Shown piece by piece: positions 1 to 7,327 of a stretch of 23,798 bases of DNA. Made by a program: the position numbers and the translations under genes. The notes beneath the pieces were generated by a model. The model was not told the DNA's origin. It did not search any database and was given only the letters and a program-made list of their open reading frames with translations. The stretch covers positions 1 through 23,798 of the forward strand of contig JALRFC010000003.1 in NCBI GenBank assembly GCA_023253875.1. The letters are read 5' to 3'. Every line of letters starts with the position of its first letter. Position 1 is the first letter of the stretch. The DNA comes from Candidatus Kapaibacterium sp. GTDB taxonomy: Bacteria > Bacteroidota > Ignavibacteria > Kapaibacteriales > UBA961.

Positions 1-77
1 AAAGCTTCGCCATATTGATTCATGGCAGATTCAATTCTTGCTATATCAACGATATCAGTACCAATTCCAAGTATCAT
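1..77 (-). CDS. acpS: holo-[acyl-carrier-protein] synthase, N-terminal fragment (cut by window edge)
   Basis: Reading the minus strand from ATG at 77 gives 25 codons beginning MILGIGTDIVDIARIES, open to the left edge. This is the hallmark N-terminus of AcpS, the cytoplasmic enzyme that transfers 4'-phosphopantetheine from CoA to the serine of acyl carrier protein. The Asp in GIGTD (residue 8) is the metal-binding Asp of the family. A GAGG Shine-Dalgarno lies 8 nt upstream of the ATG, and an in-frame stop precedes any longer alternative in the nearby ATG frame. Only the first fifth or so of the usual 120-130 residues is visible. The gene diverges from the ATP-grasp-like gene at 184. The motif is clear although the fragment is short. 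Confidence 0.88.
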   Translation of the reverse strand, partial: MILGIGTDIVDIARIESAMNQYGEA

Positions 78-97
78 GTCAAGTGCCTCATATTGTG

Positions 98-105
98 CAA
101 ATCTA
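98..105 (-). promoter_or_regulatory. possible Bacteroidetes-type -7 element for acpS
   Basis: The minus strand reads TAGATTTG here, matching TAnnTTTG, about 20 nt before the acpS ATG. I see no convincing TTTG element 17-23 nt further upstream, so this is only a half-supported promoter. Confidence 0.35.
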
Positions 106-183
106 CGAAATGCATGGGAAGTCTTCGTGAATCGAAAAATCACATGGAATCGCTAAGTTGAATCACATAGATGGAGCTATATC

Positions 184-1371
184 ATGAATGCAACGATGCA
201 ATCCTATTTCAAAAATGAACTGTACAGTGATGTAAAACATGCTGAATTTCTTACCGAACTCAATAGAGCATGTGGCATTCCCATAGAATTTCGCGTGGCG
301 GAAATGCCGATTTTCATAGGAAAAGACATGCAATTGAAATTGGAACAATCAGCTGTGGATATCATAAAAGCTTGTATAGACCCACATCATATTTCATATT
401 CAACACAAGCAATCCCGGATGCTTTCAATGTTCCCAATCAAACACAGAAGCCACTTTTCAGTGTCATTGACTTCGCAATCACGCAAGATACAAATGGCGA
501 ATATCAGCCAAAAGTAGTTGAATTACAGGGTTTTCCATCATTATTTGGCTATCAATTACGATATATTGAAAGTGTATGCAATGTATATGGTTTAAAACAA
601 TATTCCGGTTTTCCCGGACGCATCGATACGCAATATTTTACAACAATCCTTAGGGAATCCCTTATCGGCAAGCATGACCCAGATGAAACCTGTCTATTGG
701 AATATAAGCCTGATCAACAGAAAACAAGACCGGATTTTTCTGTTATTGAACAATTGACTGGTATGAAAACGACTGATATTGAGTCCATTAAACAAGAAGG
801 CAATGCTCTGTATCATCAAAGAAATGGTAAGTGGGTTCGTATTCGGAGAATATTCAATCGTGCAATTGCAGATGAATTGGTCGAAAAATCAGCAAAAGTG
901 CCATTCGACTGGAGAGATGCATTAGACATTGAATGGGCAGGCCATCCCAATTGGTATTTTTTGATCAGCAAGCAATCGCTCCCTCTCATTACACATAAAG
1001 CGATACCAAAAACTCTTTTTCTATCAGAACTAACAGATATTCCTACATCATTGGAACCATTCGTACTAAAGCCTCTGTTTGCATTTGCCGGGAAAGGAGT
1101 GAATATGAATCCCCAACCTTCAGACATAGATTTGATCCCTATAAATGAACGTTCGGAATACATACTTCAGGAGAAAATCAACTATGCTGATTGCATTGAT
1201 ACGCCTTTTGGTGTGAATAAAGTTGAAATACGTATCATGTTGATTTGGCCGGAGCATGAAGAATCACCCATTCCCGTGATGTCGCTCGCCAGGACAGGTC
1301 GAGGTCCCATGATGGGAGTTCGATACAATAATATCCCTTGGACGGGGTCATCAGGCTGCCTATTCGGTTGA
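184..1371 (+). CDS. ATP-grasp-like protein of unknown function
   Basis: A 395-residue soluble protein; I cannot assign a specific enzyme. The C-terminal part resembles ATP-grasp folds. FVLKPLFAFAGKGV (about 293-306) looks like the nucleotide-binding Lys followed by a flexible glycine loop, YILQEK (326-331) looks like the strand contacting adenine, and EIRIM (348-352) like a metal-binding strand. The middle segment GKWVRIRRIFNRAI (about 215-228) recalls the GspS-like or circularly permuted ATP-grasp group. The N-terminal half contains PKVVELQGFPSLFGYQ (109-124). There is no signal peptide or membrane segment. ATG at 184 is preceded by a GGAG-like sequence; ATG at 196 is an alternative. The gene appears monocistronic: a hairpin lies just after the stop and the next gene has its own promoter. 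ATP-grasp enzymes usually join a carboxylate to an amine or thiol; the substrate here is not known. Confidence 0.72.
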   Translation: MNATMQSYFKNELYSDVKHAEFLTELNRACGIPIEFRVAEMPIFIGKDMQLKLEQSAVDIIKACIDPHHISYSTQAIPDAFNVPNQTQKPLFSVIDFAITQDTNGEYQPKVVELQGFPSLFGYQLRYIESVCNVYGLKQYSGFPGRIDTQYFTTILRESLIGKHDPDETCLLEYKPDQQKTRPDFSVIEQLTGMKTTDIESIKQEGNALYHQRNGKWVRIRRIFNRAIADELVEKSAKVPFDWRDALDIEWAGHPNWYFLISKQSLPLITHKAIPKTLFLSELTDIPTSLEPFVLKPLFAFAGKGVNMNPQPSDIDLIPINERSEYILQEKINYADCIDTPFGVNKVEIRIMLIWPEHEESPIPVMSLARTGRGPMMGVRYNNIPWTGSSGCLFG

Positions 1372-1377
1372 GAACAG

Positions 1378-1398
1378 GAGAGAAGAGTTACTTCTCTC
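1378..1398 (+). terminator. perfect 8-bp hairpin after the ATP-grasp-like gene
   Basis: GAGAGAAG, loop AGTTA, CTTCTCTC form a perfect stem starting 7 nt after the stop at 1371. There is no T-run behind it, so it could be a weak or factor-assisted terminator or an mRNA-stabilising hairpin. Confidence 0.4.
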
Positions 1399-1465
1399 AT
1401 TCGGATTCATGAACCAAATTCGGACCCAAGCCATGAATGACTTGACAATATTATCAGGTGAAAGC

Positions 1466-1496
1466 TTTGTGGAAGCGCAAAAGTTCGATAACTTTG
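1466..1496 (+). promoter_or_regulatory. Bacteroidetes-type promoter of the sigma factor operon
   Basis: TTTG at 1466-1469, a 19-nt spacer, then TAACTTTG at 1489-1496 match the -33 and -7 elements of the Bacteroidetes primary sigma factor promoter. Transcription would start near 1500, leaving a leader of about 25-30 nt before ATG 1529. This placement decides the start of the sigma gene, because longer in-frame starts (1409, 1433) would lie upstream of the transcript. Confidence 0.7.
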
Positions 1497-1528
1497 GCCT
1501 ATATCCTTCGGCAACAATAAAAGCACCT

Positions 1529-2101
1529 ATGAATACAATTGCCGCCAAGCAATCGGACTTTGAACGCGAAGCTCTTCCACATATGAATGCATTATACAGC
1601 TTTGCTGTACGATTATGCAGAAATAGAGAAGATGCCCATGATCTTGTACAAGAAACCTTTATGAAAGGTTTTCGATTCTTTGATAAATTCGAAAGAGGTA
1701 CAAATTGCAAAGCATGGCTCTTCAGAATTTTGAAGAATACCTATATCAATCAATATAGAAAAGATAAGAGAGAACCCGATATAGTCGAATATGATGTGAT
1801 CGAAGAATTCTATGATCTTATCAGAAGCGACTCCTCCGAATCAACAGATTTACAAAAAAAGATTTTTGACAATTTGCTTGATGATGAAGTCTCAATAGCA
1901 TTGGAATCTCTCCCCGAAACATTTAGAACGACAATCATTCTTTGCGATTTGGAAGGCATGACTTATGAAGAAATCGCAGAAATAATTGAATGCCCAATAG
2001 GAACGGTACGCTCCCGTTTGCATCGCGCTCGTAAAATGCTTGCCTCTCAATTGCTGGTCTATGCTAAGCAGAGAGGATATGATACCAAAGACTTCGAATA
2101 A
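1529..2101 (+). CDS. ECF-type RNA polymerase sigma-70 family factor
   Basis: A 190-residue cytoplasmic sigma factor that would direct RNA polymerase to a stress or envelope regulon. Region 2 spans about residues 15-75, with DAHDLVQETFMKGFRFFDKF for core binding and KAWLFRILKNTYINQYRK for -10 recognition. Region 4 spans about 125-175: SLPETFRTTIILCDLEGMTY, then the helix-turn-helix EEIAEIIECPIGTVRSRLHR. Domains 1.2 and 3 are absent, as expected for the ECF class. The open frame extends upstream to 1409, but those 40 codons lack sigma homology and contain the promoter at 1466-1496, so I chose ATG 1529; there is no clear Shine-Dalgarno. The anti-sigma-like gene follows after 29 bp. The sigma fold is certain; the ECF subgroup is not resolved. 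Confidence 0.93.
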   Translation: MNTIAAKQSDFEREALPHMNALYSFAVRLCRNREDAHDLVQETFMKGFRFFDKFERGTNCKAWLFRILKNTYINQYRKDKREPDIVEYDVIEEFYDLIRSDSSESTDLQKKIFDNLLDDEVSIALESLPETFRTTIILCDLEGMTYEEIAEIIECPIGTVRSRLHRARKMLASQLLVYAKQRGYDTKDFE

Positions 2102-2130
2102 ACATATTATCCACTTTTTTCTGACGACTC

Positions 2131-3036
2131 GTGAACAAATCATCCAAAGATCTCGAAGAGTATCTTGCAGCGATGGCCGATGGCGAATATATCGATCCAA
2201 AGGTCAAGCAAGAACTTGAGAGCCGTCTTGAGTCAGATCCCGAGTTATCCGCAGCACTTCACATTCAAACGGCAATGAAAAATATGCTTCATCACAAACA
2301 TGAAGCACTTCACATACAAGCACCAATGGATCTCCGAACATCTATCATGCAAGGAATCAGTTTGGAGCAGAATAATGCACCGAGACAAGTCAAGAGTTTA
2401 TCTCTGATGGAATCATTTTGGAATGCCCTTGATCCAATCGTTTCAGCGCTTTCACCAACATTTGCTATACCCGCGATATTCGCCATTTGTATGGCTGGAT
2501 ATATGTATATGTCCGATGGTGCGCAATCTGAAACGGAATCAATACCGAATCCATCAATGCTGAAAGTGGTTCATACCGGCACAAATAATATTTGCACTCA
2601 AGCATATAGTTCATATCATGCATATGAAAGCGGTGTCCTACAACCACAGATGCTGACTTCAAATCAAGATAGGTTATCACAGTTTTTTGCTGAACACGGT
2701 GTAACATATCCTGTACATTATCCAAAAATTGACGCCGAACTCATCGGCGGTGTTGTTTCACAAGAGAAAGGCACTAAATTTGCTCACTTCATTTACAAAG
2801 TTGGCGAACATATTATTTATGCCTATGAAGTTCCGCAGGGCTTGGTAGATAATCAAACCCTCAGCGTCAATCCCAGAGCAATGGAAATTGTCAATAAAGC
2901 CGACTGGTACTGGGAGCAAGAAAACGGAGCTTCTAATACAATGGTTTTGTGGAAATTAGGACCAAATCTATGTGTCATGGTCTCTGATCTTCGCACAGAA
3001 CAATTGTCGGCGCTTATACATGTCAAGGAAACATAA
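2131..3036 (+). CDS. membrane-anchored anti-sigma-like protein
   Basis: A 301-residue protein starting with GTG. The first 100 residues are hydrophilic and mostly helical, with an ASD-like opening (DLEEYLAAMADGEYIDP) typical of anti-sigma domains. One hydrophobic segment follows at about 105-127, then a C-terminal extracytoplasmic domain of about 170 residues. No zinc-binding HxxxCxxC (ZAS) motif is present. The outer domain has two cysteines, Cys155 and Cys281; a third, Cys120, is in the membrane segment. Its position between an ECF sigma gene and a secreted thioredoxin-like gene, whose ATG overlaps its TAA by 1 bp, supports the role of binding the sigma factor at the membrane until a periplasmic signal arrives. 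The role rests on context and topology, not on a recognised family signature. Confidence 0.72.
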   Translation: MNKSSKDLEEYLAAMADGEYIDPKVKQELESRLESDPELSAALHIQTAMKNMLHHKHEALHIQAPMDLRTSIMQGISLEQNNAPRQVKSLSLMESFWNALDPIVSALSPTFAIPAIFAICMAGYMYMSDGAQSETESIPNPSMLKVVHTGTNNICTQAYSSYHAYESGVLQPQMLTSNQDRLSQFFAEHGVTYPVHYPKIDAELIGGVVSQEKGTKFAHFIYKVGEHIIYAYEVPQGLVDNQTLSVNPRAMEIVNKADWYWEQENGASNTMVLWKLGPNLCVMVSDLRTEQLSALIHVKET

Positions 3037-3587
3037 TGAATCATTTGCGTGGCATAGCATATGCCTTTCTAGCATTGATCTGTCTGACAAGCACAGATAT
3101 TTTTGCCCAAACACAGACATCGGGCAAGGTATTCACTGTTGAATCAGTAACAAAAATCGGCGCGGGTAAAGCTGCTGATCTCACTTGGAAAGATGGGACC
3201 AAACAAGTGAACTTATTGCAATTTGGTGCAGGTAAAGTAGTATTTCTCAACTTTTGGGCTACTTGGTGTCCACCATGTAGAAAAGAAATTCCTGATATCA
3301 TCGAATTATCAAAGGAATTTTCTGAAGATGAATTACAAGTGATTGGCGTTTCGATGGATAGGGATGATCAGGCTTTCAATACTGTCAGCAAATTTGTTCG
3401 TTTAAAAAACATACCATATCCGATTATCATAGGTAATGACAAAGTTGCAGAGGCTTATGATGGAATTGGAGCAATCCCAACAACATTCATCATAAATGCT
3501 GATGGATCAGTCAATGAAAAGATAATCGGCGCTCGAAGCAAGGAAGATTTTAAAAATGCAATTCTGAGAGCACTGAAAAAGAAATAA
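3036..3587 (+). CDS. TlpA-like secreted thiol-disulfide oxidoreductase
   Basis: A 183-residue thioredoxin-fold protein. Residues 1-24 form a signal peptide (basic start, hydrophobic core, cut likely after IFA), so the protein should act in the periplasm. The active site is WCPPC (Cys78, Cys81), inside the family context FLNFWATWCPPCRKEIPDI, and the cis-proline loop is GAIPTTFI. TlpA/ResA proteins normally reduce disulfides in exported proteins or apocytochromes. The start codon overlaps the stop of the anti-sigma-like gene (TAATG), indicating translational coupling. It is the last gene of the sigma operon and is followed 5 bp later by a strong terminator. The fold and location are secure; the physiological partner is unknown. 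Confidence 0.93.
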   Translation: MNHLRGIAYAFLALICLTSTDIFAQTQTSGKVFTVESVTKIGAGKAADLTWKDGTKQVNLLQFGAGKVVFLNFWATWCPPCRKEIPDIIELSKEFSEDELQVIGVSMDRDDQAFNTVSKFVRLKNIPYPIIIGNDKVAEAYDGIGAIPTTFIINADGSVNEKIIGARSKEDFKNAILRALKKK

Positions 3588-3591
3588 ATGA

Positions 3592-3615
3592 AGTCCCGCA
3601 TGCGGGACTTTTTTT
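3592..3615 (+). terminator. strong intrinsic terminator of the sigma operon
   Basis: AGTCCCGCA directly followed by TGCGGGACT is a perfect 18-nt palindrome (3592-3609) with a run of seven T ending at 3615. The stop codon of the converging DUF58 gene (TAA on the minus strand, 3614-3616) sits in the T-run, so the stem can serve both directions. Confidence 0.9.
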
Positions 3616-4507
3616 ATGTATGTGACCTCTTGTAGAGATATTCCCTGAGCGCAATTTCATATGGCTGATTGGTATCGACCTGAAGATATTCCACACCCCT
3701 AGCTCTACATTCATGTTTTAATTGTGACATGAATCGTGAAAAACCTTCTGCATATGCTTTTTTGATATGATATGGCTGAGTAATCATTTCCTCACCCGTT
3801 TCGATATCACGGAAATTCGCGTCCAATCCAAATGAGAAATCCTTTTCGCGTGGATCCAATACCTGAATAGCCAATACCTCATGTCCATCATGTCTGAAAT
3901 GCTTCAAAGCTTGTACGATGGAAGACATCTCATCAAAAAAATCACTGATGATAATAATCATTCCTCGCTTTGGTAATTGCTCAACCAATTCATGTAATGC
4001 TTTTGCTGTTCCTGTAATATTCGATGGAATTGCAGAACCCAATATTCGAAGCATCTCACCAAGATAAGATATCTTCTTTTTTGCAGGCAGATATTGTACA
4101 ATTGAATCATTGTACAATGCCAATCCGGCAGCATCATGTTGCTTCATCATGAGATAAACAAAGGCTGCACCAAGACAAGCTGCATAGTCAAATTTTGATA
4201 TATTCCCTTTGGATGCATATCCCATTGATGCACTCGTATCAATAATAACAGTGCATCGAAGATTTGTTTCTTCCTCAAATTGCTTGATATATAACCTATT
4301 GGTCTTACCAAGAATTTTCCAATCAAGATAACGTAAATCATCTCCGGGATGATATTGTCTATGTTCGGCAAATTCAACACTGAATCCATGATAGGGAGAT
4401 TTATGCATACCCGACATGAATCCCTCTACAATCAAACGCGCTTTTACTTCAATTGAACCCAATTGGGCAACAGCTTGGGGAGATAAATATGTATGCGATC
4501 CAATCAT
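3614..4507 (-). CDS. DUF58 domain protein (vWA-like)
   Basis: A 297-residue protein of the DUF58 family. The signature EHRQYHPGDDLRYLDWK (about 48-64) is followed by a von Willebrand A-like half with an intact metal-ion-adhesion motif DTSAS (90-94). There is no membrane segment, matching the short cytoplasmic form common in Bacteroidota. DUF58 proteins are generally thought to work with MoxR-type AAA+ ATPases and often with BatA/BatB proteins in assembling complexes or in envelope stress. No MoxR gene is in this window. Its ATG overlaps the stop of the upstream aminotransferase gene by 4 bp (ATGA), so the two are translationally coupled. The family is certain and the function unknown. Confidence 0.9.
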   Translation of the reverse strand: MIGSHTYLSPQAVAQLGSIEVKARLIVEGFMSGMHKSPYHGFSVEFAEHRQYHPGDDLRYLDWKILGKTNRLYIKQFEEETNLRCTVIIDTSASMGYASKGNISKFDYAACLGAAFVYLMMKQHDAAGLALYNDSIVQYLPAKKKISYLGEMLRILGSAIPSNITGTAKALHELVEQLPKRGMIIIISDFFDEMSSIVQALKHFRHDGHEVLAIQVLDPREKDFSFGLDANFRDIETGEEMITQPYHIKKAYAEGFSRFMSQLKHECRARGVEYLQVDTNQPYEIALREYLYKRSHT

Positions 4508-5682
4508 GCTGTATGTCCATATGCTTTCAACCCCTGAGCCAATCTCTCTATACCTTTCTTGAGCGTTATCTCATTCGCGGCAAATGAAATTCGTAAAGCG
4601 CCGGGACATCCAAATGCATCTCCGGGAACGAGTGCCACATGATGTTTTTCGAGTAAATAGGAGCAAAAGTCCACATCATCAGTAATGTCTTCAAATGAAA
4701 TGAAGACATAAAATGCACCATCCGGAATGTGAAATTTCAATCCGGGAATATCTGATAGTAAAGTACAGGTCAAATGTTTTCTTTGAGCAAAGGCAATCCT
4801 CATTTGCTCGATATCACTACTTCCCTCTTGCAATGCAGCAAGTGATGCCTTCTGAGCGATAGAATTCGGATGCGAAGTGCTTTGACCTTGTACTTTCGAA
4901 ATCTCTTTAAATACATGATCAGGTGCATGCATATAACCGATTCTCCATCCTGTCATTGCATAAGCTTTCGACATTCCATTAACAGTAATCACTTTTTCGG
5001 ATAGTTCCGGAATTGCCCCGGGAGAAAAATGCTTGACTTCGCTATAAGTCAGCTTTTCATAAATTTCATCACTAAGCAAATAACAATCGGCTTCTGCAAT
5101 GATTTGAGCAAAATCACGAATCTCTTGTTCGGTATACATCATACCCGTGGGATTTGATGGACTATTCAATATCACACATTTCGTTTTGGATGTTATAGCC
5201 GCTTTCAATTGCTCCGGTTTGACTTTATAATGATTCTCAAAATCTCCTGAAACAATAATTGGTTTTGCTCCACATAGTATAGCCATTGCTGGATAACTAA
5301 CCCAGTATGGCGCTAATATGATGACTTCATCTCCCTCATTACATAATGCCATGAGTGCATTATAGATACATTGTTTTGCACCACCGGAGACAATGATATT
5401 GGAAGATTTGGCATGTACGATACCATTTTCATCACGAAACTTTTTGGCTATCTCTTCGCGAAGTTCAGCAATTCCATTCGAGTCTGTATAATGTGTGAAG
5501 TTCTCAGAAAGTGCTTTTATGGCCGCATTCTTCGCACATTGAGGAGTTTCAAAATCAGGTTCACCAACAGAAAGAGAAACAACATCTATTCCATCAGCCT
5601 TCATTTTTTTGGCTGTATTTGAAATGGCGAGTGTTTGAGCTTCGAGAGCTGATTCAACACGTATTGAAAGATCCAAACTCAC
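4504..5682 (-). CDS. aspC: pyridoxal-phosphate aminotransferase, aspartate/prephenate type (class I/II)
   Basis: A fold-type I aminotransferase of about 392 residues, with the subgroup Ib signature SVGEPDFETP near the N-terminus. SNPTG carries the cofactor-contacting Asn, LLSDEIYEKLTY the Asp binding the pyridine nitrogen, and NGMSKAYAMTGWRIGY the Schiff-base Lys (residue 239 from the GTG start). The likely reaction is transamination between aspartate (or prephenate/arogenate) and 2-oxoglutarate in the cytoplasm. The frame opens with TTG at 5694; I prefer GTG at 5682 because family members begin about ten residues before the conserved RV segment. Neither start has a strong Shine-Dalgarno. The gene shares a 4-bp overlap with the DUF58 gene. 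The exact substrate, and so the symbol, is less certain than the family. Confidence 0.9.
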   Translation of the reverse strand: MSLDLSIRVESALEAQTLAISNTAKKMKADGIDVVSLSVGEPDFETPQCAKNAAIKALSENFTHYTDSNGIAELREEIAKKFRDENGIVHAKSSNIIVSGGAKQCIYNALMALCNEGDEVIILAPYWVSYPAMAILCGAKPIIVSGDFENHYKVKPEQLKAAITSKTKCVILNSPSNPTGMMYTEQEIRDFAQIIAEADCYLLSDEIYEKLTYSEVKHFSPGAIPELSEKVITVNGMSKAYAMTGWRIGYMHAPDHVFKEISKVQGQSTSHPNSIAQKASLAALQEGSSDIEQMRIAFAQRKHLTCTLLSDIPGLKFHIPDGAFYVFISFEDITDDVDFCSYLLEKHHVALVPGDAFGCPGALRISFAANEITLKKGIERLAQGLKAYGHTA

Positions 5683-5874
5683 TGTTTCACCCAAAGAAAT
5701 TGCAAAAAGTGGTGATTATTTCATTGATGAACAACCACATCCTATGACATATACAAATTAACACCTTGGCATGACTTGACAATTCGATTGAATAAAGAAA
5801 TACTCGCATCAAACATGCAGAGAAATTATCTAAATTGACCCTTCACATTCCATTTGTACAATTTGGTATTTGTC

Positions 5875-7053
5875 ATGCAGGTTGATGGTTCTTTATCAGT
5901 ATCTGAAATCACTTCACAAATTCGCACTTTGCTTGAGCATGGCATTGGTTCTGTCATTGTGGTTGGCGAGATTTCTAATTACAAGCATCATAGTTCGGGT
6001 CATCGCTACTTTTCACTCAAAGATGAGTTTGCTCAAATCAGCGCAGTCATGTGGAAGGGTAAACCTTTGCAATTTCCATTGACCGATGGAATGAAAGTGA
6101 TCGCAAGAGGAAATATCACCGTATATCCACCACAAGGTAGATATCAATTGGATTGTCAGAGCATTATTCCTTTAGGAACCGGCGATCTATATCTTGCATT
6201 TGAGGAATTGAAAAAGAAATTATCCGCAATGGGTCTGTTCGACCACTCTAGAAAAAGGGATATTCCTGCATTCCCTCTGCGAATTGGAATGGCAACTTCT
6301 CAAACCGGAGCTGCTGTACAAGATATGCTTTCAACATTACAAAGAAGAAATCCTCTCGCCGAAGTCATTCTCAGACCTACGATTGTTCAGGGTGATCAAG
6401 CCCCAAAAGATATTGTCATGGCTATCCGTGAACTTGAAGCAACTGATTGTGAAGTGATCATCATTGCCAGAGGCGGTGGATCAATTGAAGATCTTTGGGC
6501 TTTTAATAATGAAGAAGTAGCATATGCCATAGCAGATTGCTCAATTCCCATCGTTTCCGGCATAGGTCATGAAACCGACATTACCATCTCAGATTTTGTG
6601 GCAGATCGAAGAGCCGCCACACCAACTGCCGCAGCGGAATTGGTCAGTTCAATTACAATCAATGATTTGCATGCTCATTTGACGGCTAGCAATGATTCCA
6701 TGAAGCGTGGAATACAATCACATTTTTCCCGGTTGCTTGATACCATGAAACGCCTGAAAGAACATTCAGGATTCCGAAGATTATCCGAACATATTCGCAA
6801 TGCTTCACAAAGAAATGATGAATTATCAATGAGATTAGCAATTTCAATGGCAAGAAATATTCAACAAAGCCATAAAGTCATTGATGCATTGGAATCTCAA
6901 TGTTTGGCATTACATCCATATTCACCGCTAAAAAAGGGTTTCGCACTTTTAAAAAGAGATAATACCATTTTGAGTTCTCATGATACATTAGAGCAAGGAG
7001 AAGAGATCACCTTGATACGAGAAAAAGATCAATACCCCATCAAAATCGGTTAA
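5875..7053 (+). CDS. xseA: exodeoxyribonuclease VII large subunit
   Basis: A 392-residue protein. The N-terminal OB-fold (about 1-100) includes VVGEISNYKHHSSGHRYFSL and the catalytic region carries RGGGSIEDLWAFNNEEVA and GIGHETDITISDFVADRRAA, the defining XseA motifs. The C-terminal part is helical and somewhat short compared with the roughly 450 residues of the E. coli protein. Exonuclease VII degrades single-stranded DNA from both ends in repair and mutation avoidance. The frame is open from TTG 5854, but ATG 5875 gives the standard N-terminus (MQVDGSLSVSEITSQIRTLL). The small subunit xseB, often directly downstream, is absent: the next feature is a tRNA gene. The gene diverges from the aminotransferase across about 190 bp in which I see no convincing promoter. 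Confidence 0.96.
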   Translation: MQVDGSLSVSEITSQIRTLLEHGIGSVIVVGEISNYKHHSSGHRYFSLKDEFAQISAVMWKGKPLQFPLTDGMKVIARGNITVYPPQGRYQLDCQSIIPLGTGDLYLAFEELKKKLSAMGLFDHSRKRDIPAFPLRIGMATSQTGAAVQDMLSTLQRRNPLAEVILRPTIVQGDQAPKDIVMAIRELEATDCEVIIIARGGGSIEDLWAFNNEEVAYAIADCSIPIVSGIGHETDITISDFVADRRAATPTAAAELVSSITINDLHAHLTASNDSMKRGIQSHFSRLLDTMKRLKEHSGFRRLSEHIRNASQRNDELSMRLAISMARNIQQSHKVIDALESQCLALHPYSPLKKGFALLKRDNTILSSHDTLEQGEEITLIREKDQYPIKIG

Positions 7054-7087
7054 AATATATCTGGGTTGATTTTTTACTGACTTTTTC

Positions 7088-7119
7088 TTTGTCAGAAATA
7101 CGAAAAGACCCTATCTTTG
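7088..7119 (+). promoter_or_regulatory. Bacteroidetes-type promoter of tRNA-Gln
   Basis: TTTG at 7088-7091, a 20-nt spacer and TATCTTTG at 7112-7119 match TTTG-N-TAnnTTTG. Initiation near 7123 would leave a leader of about 25 nt before the tRNA. Confidence 0.68.
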
Positions 7120-7147
7120 CAATCTGTTTCGTTAATCCGAAGCAAAC

Positions 7148-7219
<72 letters not shown>

Positions 7220-7232
7220 CTCTGTTTGTCAA

Positions 7233-7262
7233 AGCCACGATCCTGATGGTTCGTGGCTTTTT
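7233..7262 (+). terminator. intrinsic terminator after tRNA-Gln
   Basis: AGCCACGA (7233-7240), a 10-nt loop and TCGTGGCT (7251-7258) form an 8-bp stem followed by a T-run to 7262. It separates the tRNA transcript from prs. Confidence 0.82.
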
Positions 7263-7327
7263 CCAACAAATTCATTCGAGACGCTCGCGTCCGGTATTTG
7301 TCACTATTATGGTCTCGGCCCTCTAGC

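Noticed and set aside
5776..5804. TTGACA-N17-AATACT resembling a classical sigma-70 promoter before xseA
   Set aside because: The -10 match is poor and the better promoters in this window follow the Bacteroidetes pattern, so a TTGACA hexamer alone is weak evidence.
7280..7291. Short palindrome GACGC-TC-GCGTC before prs
   Set aside because: It is only 5 bp per arm with no positional support.
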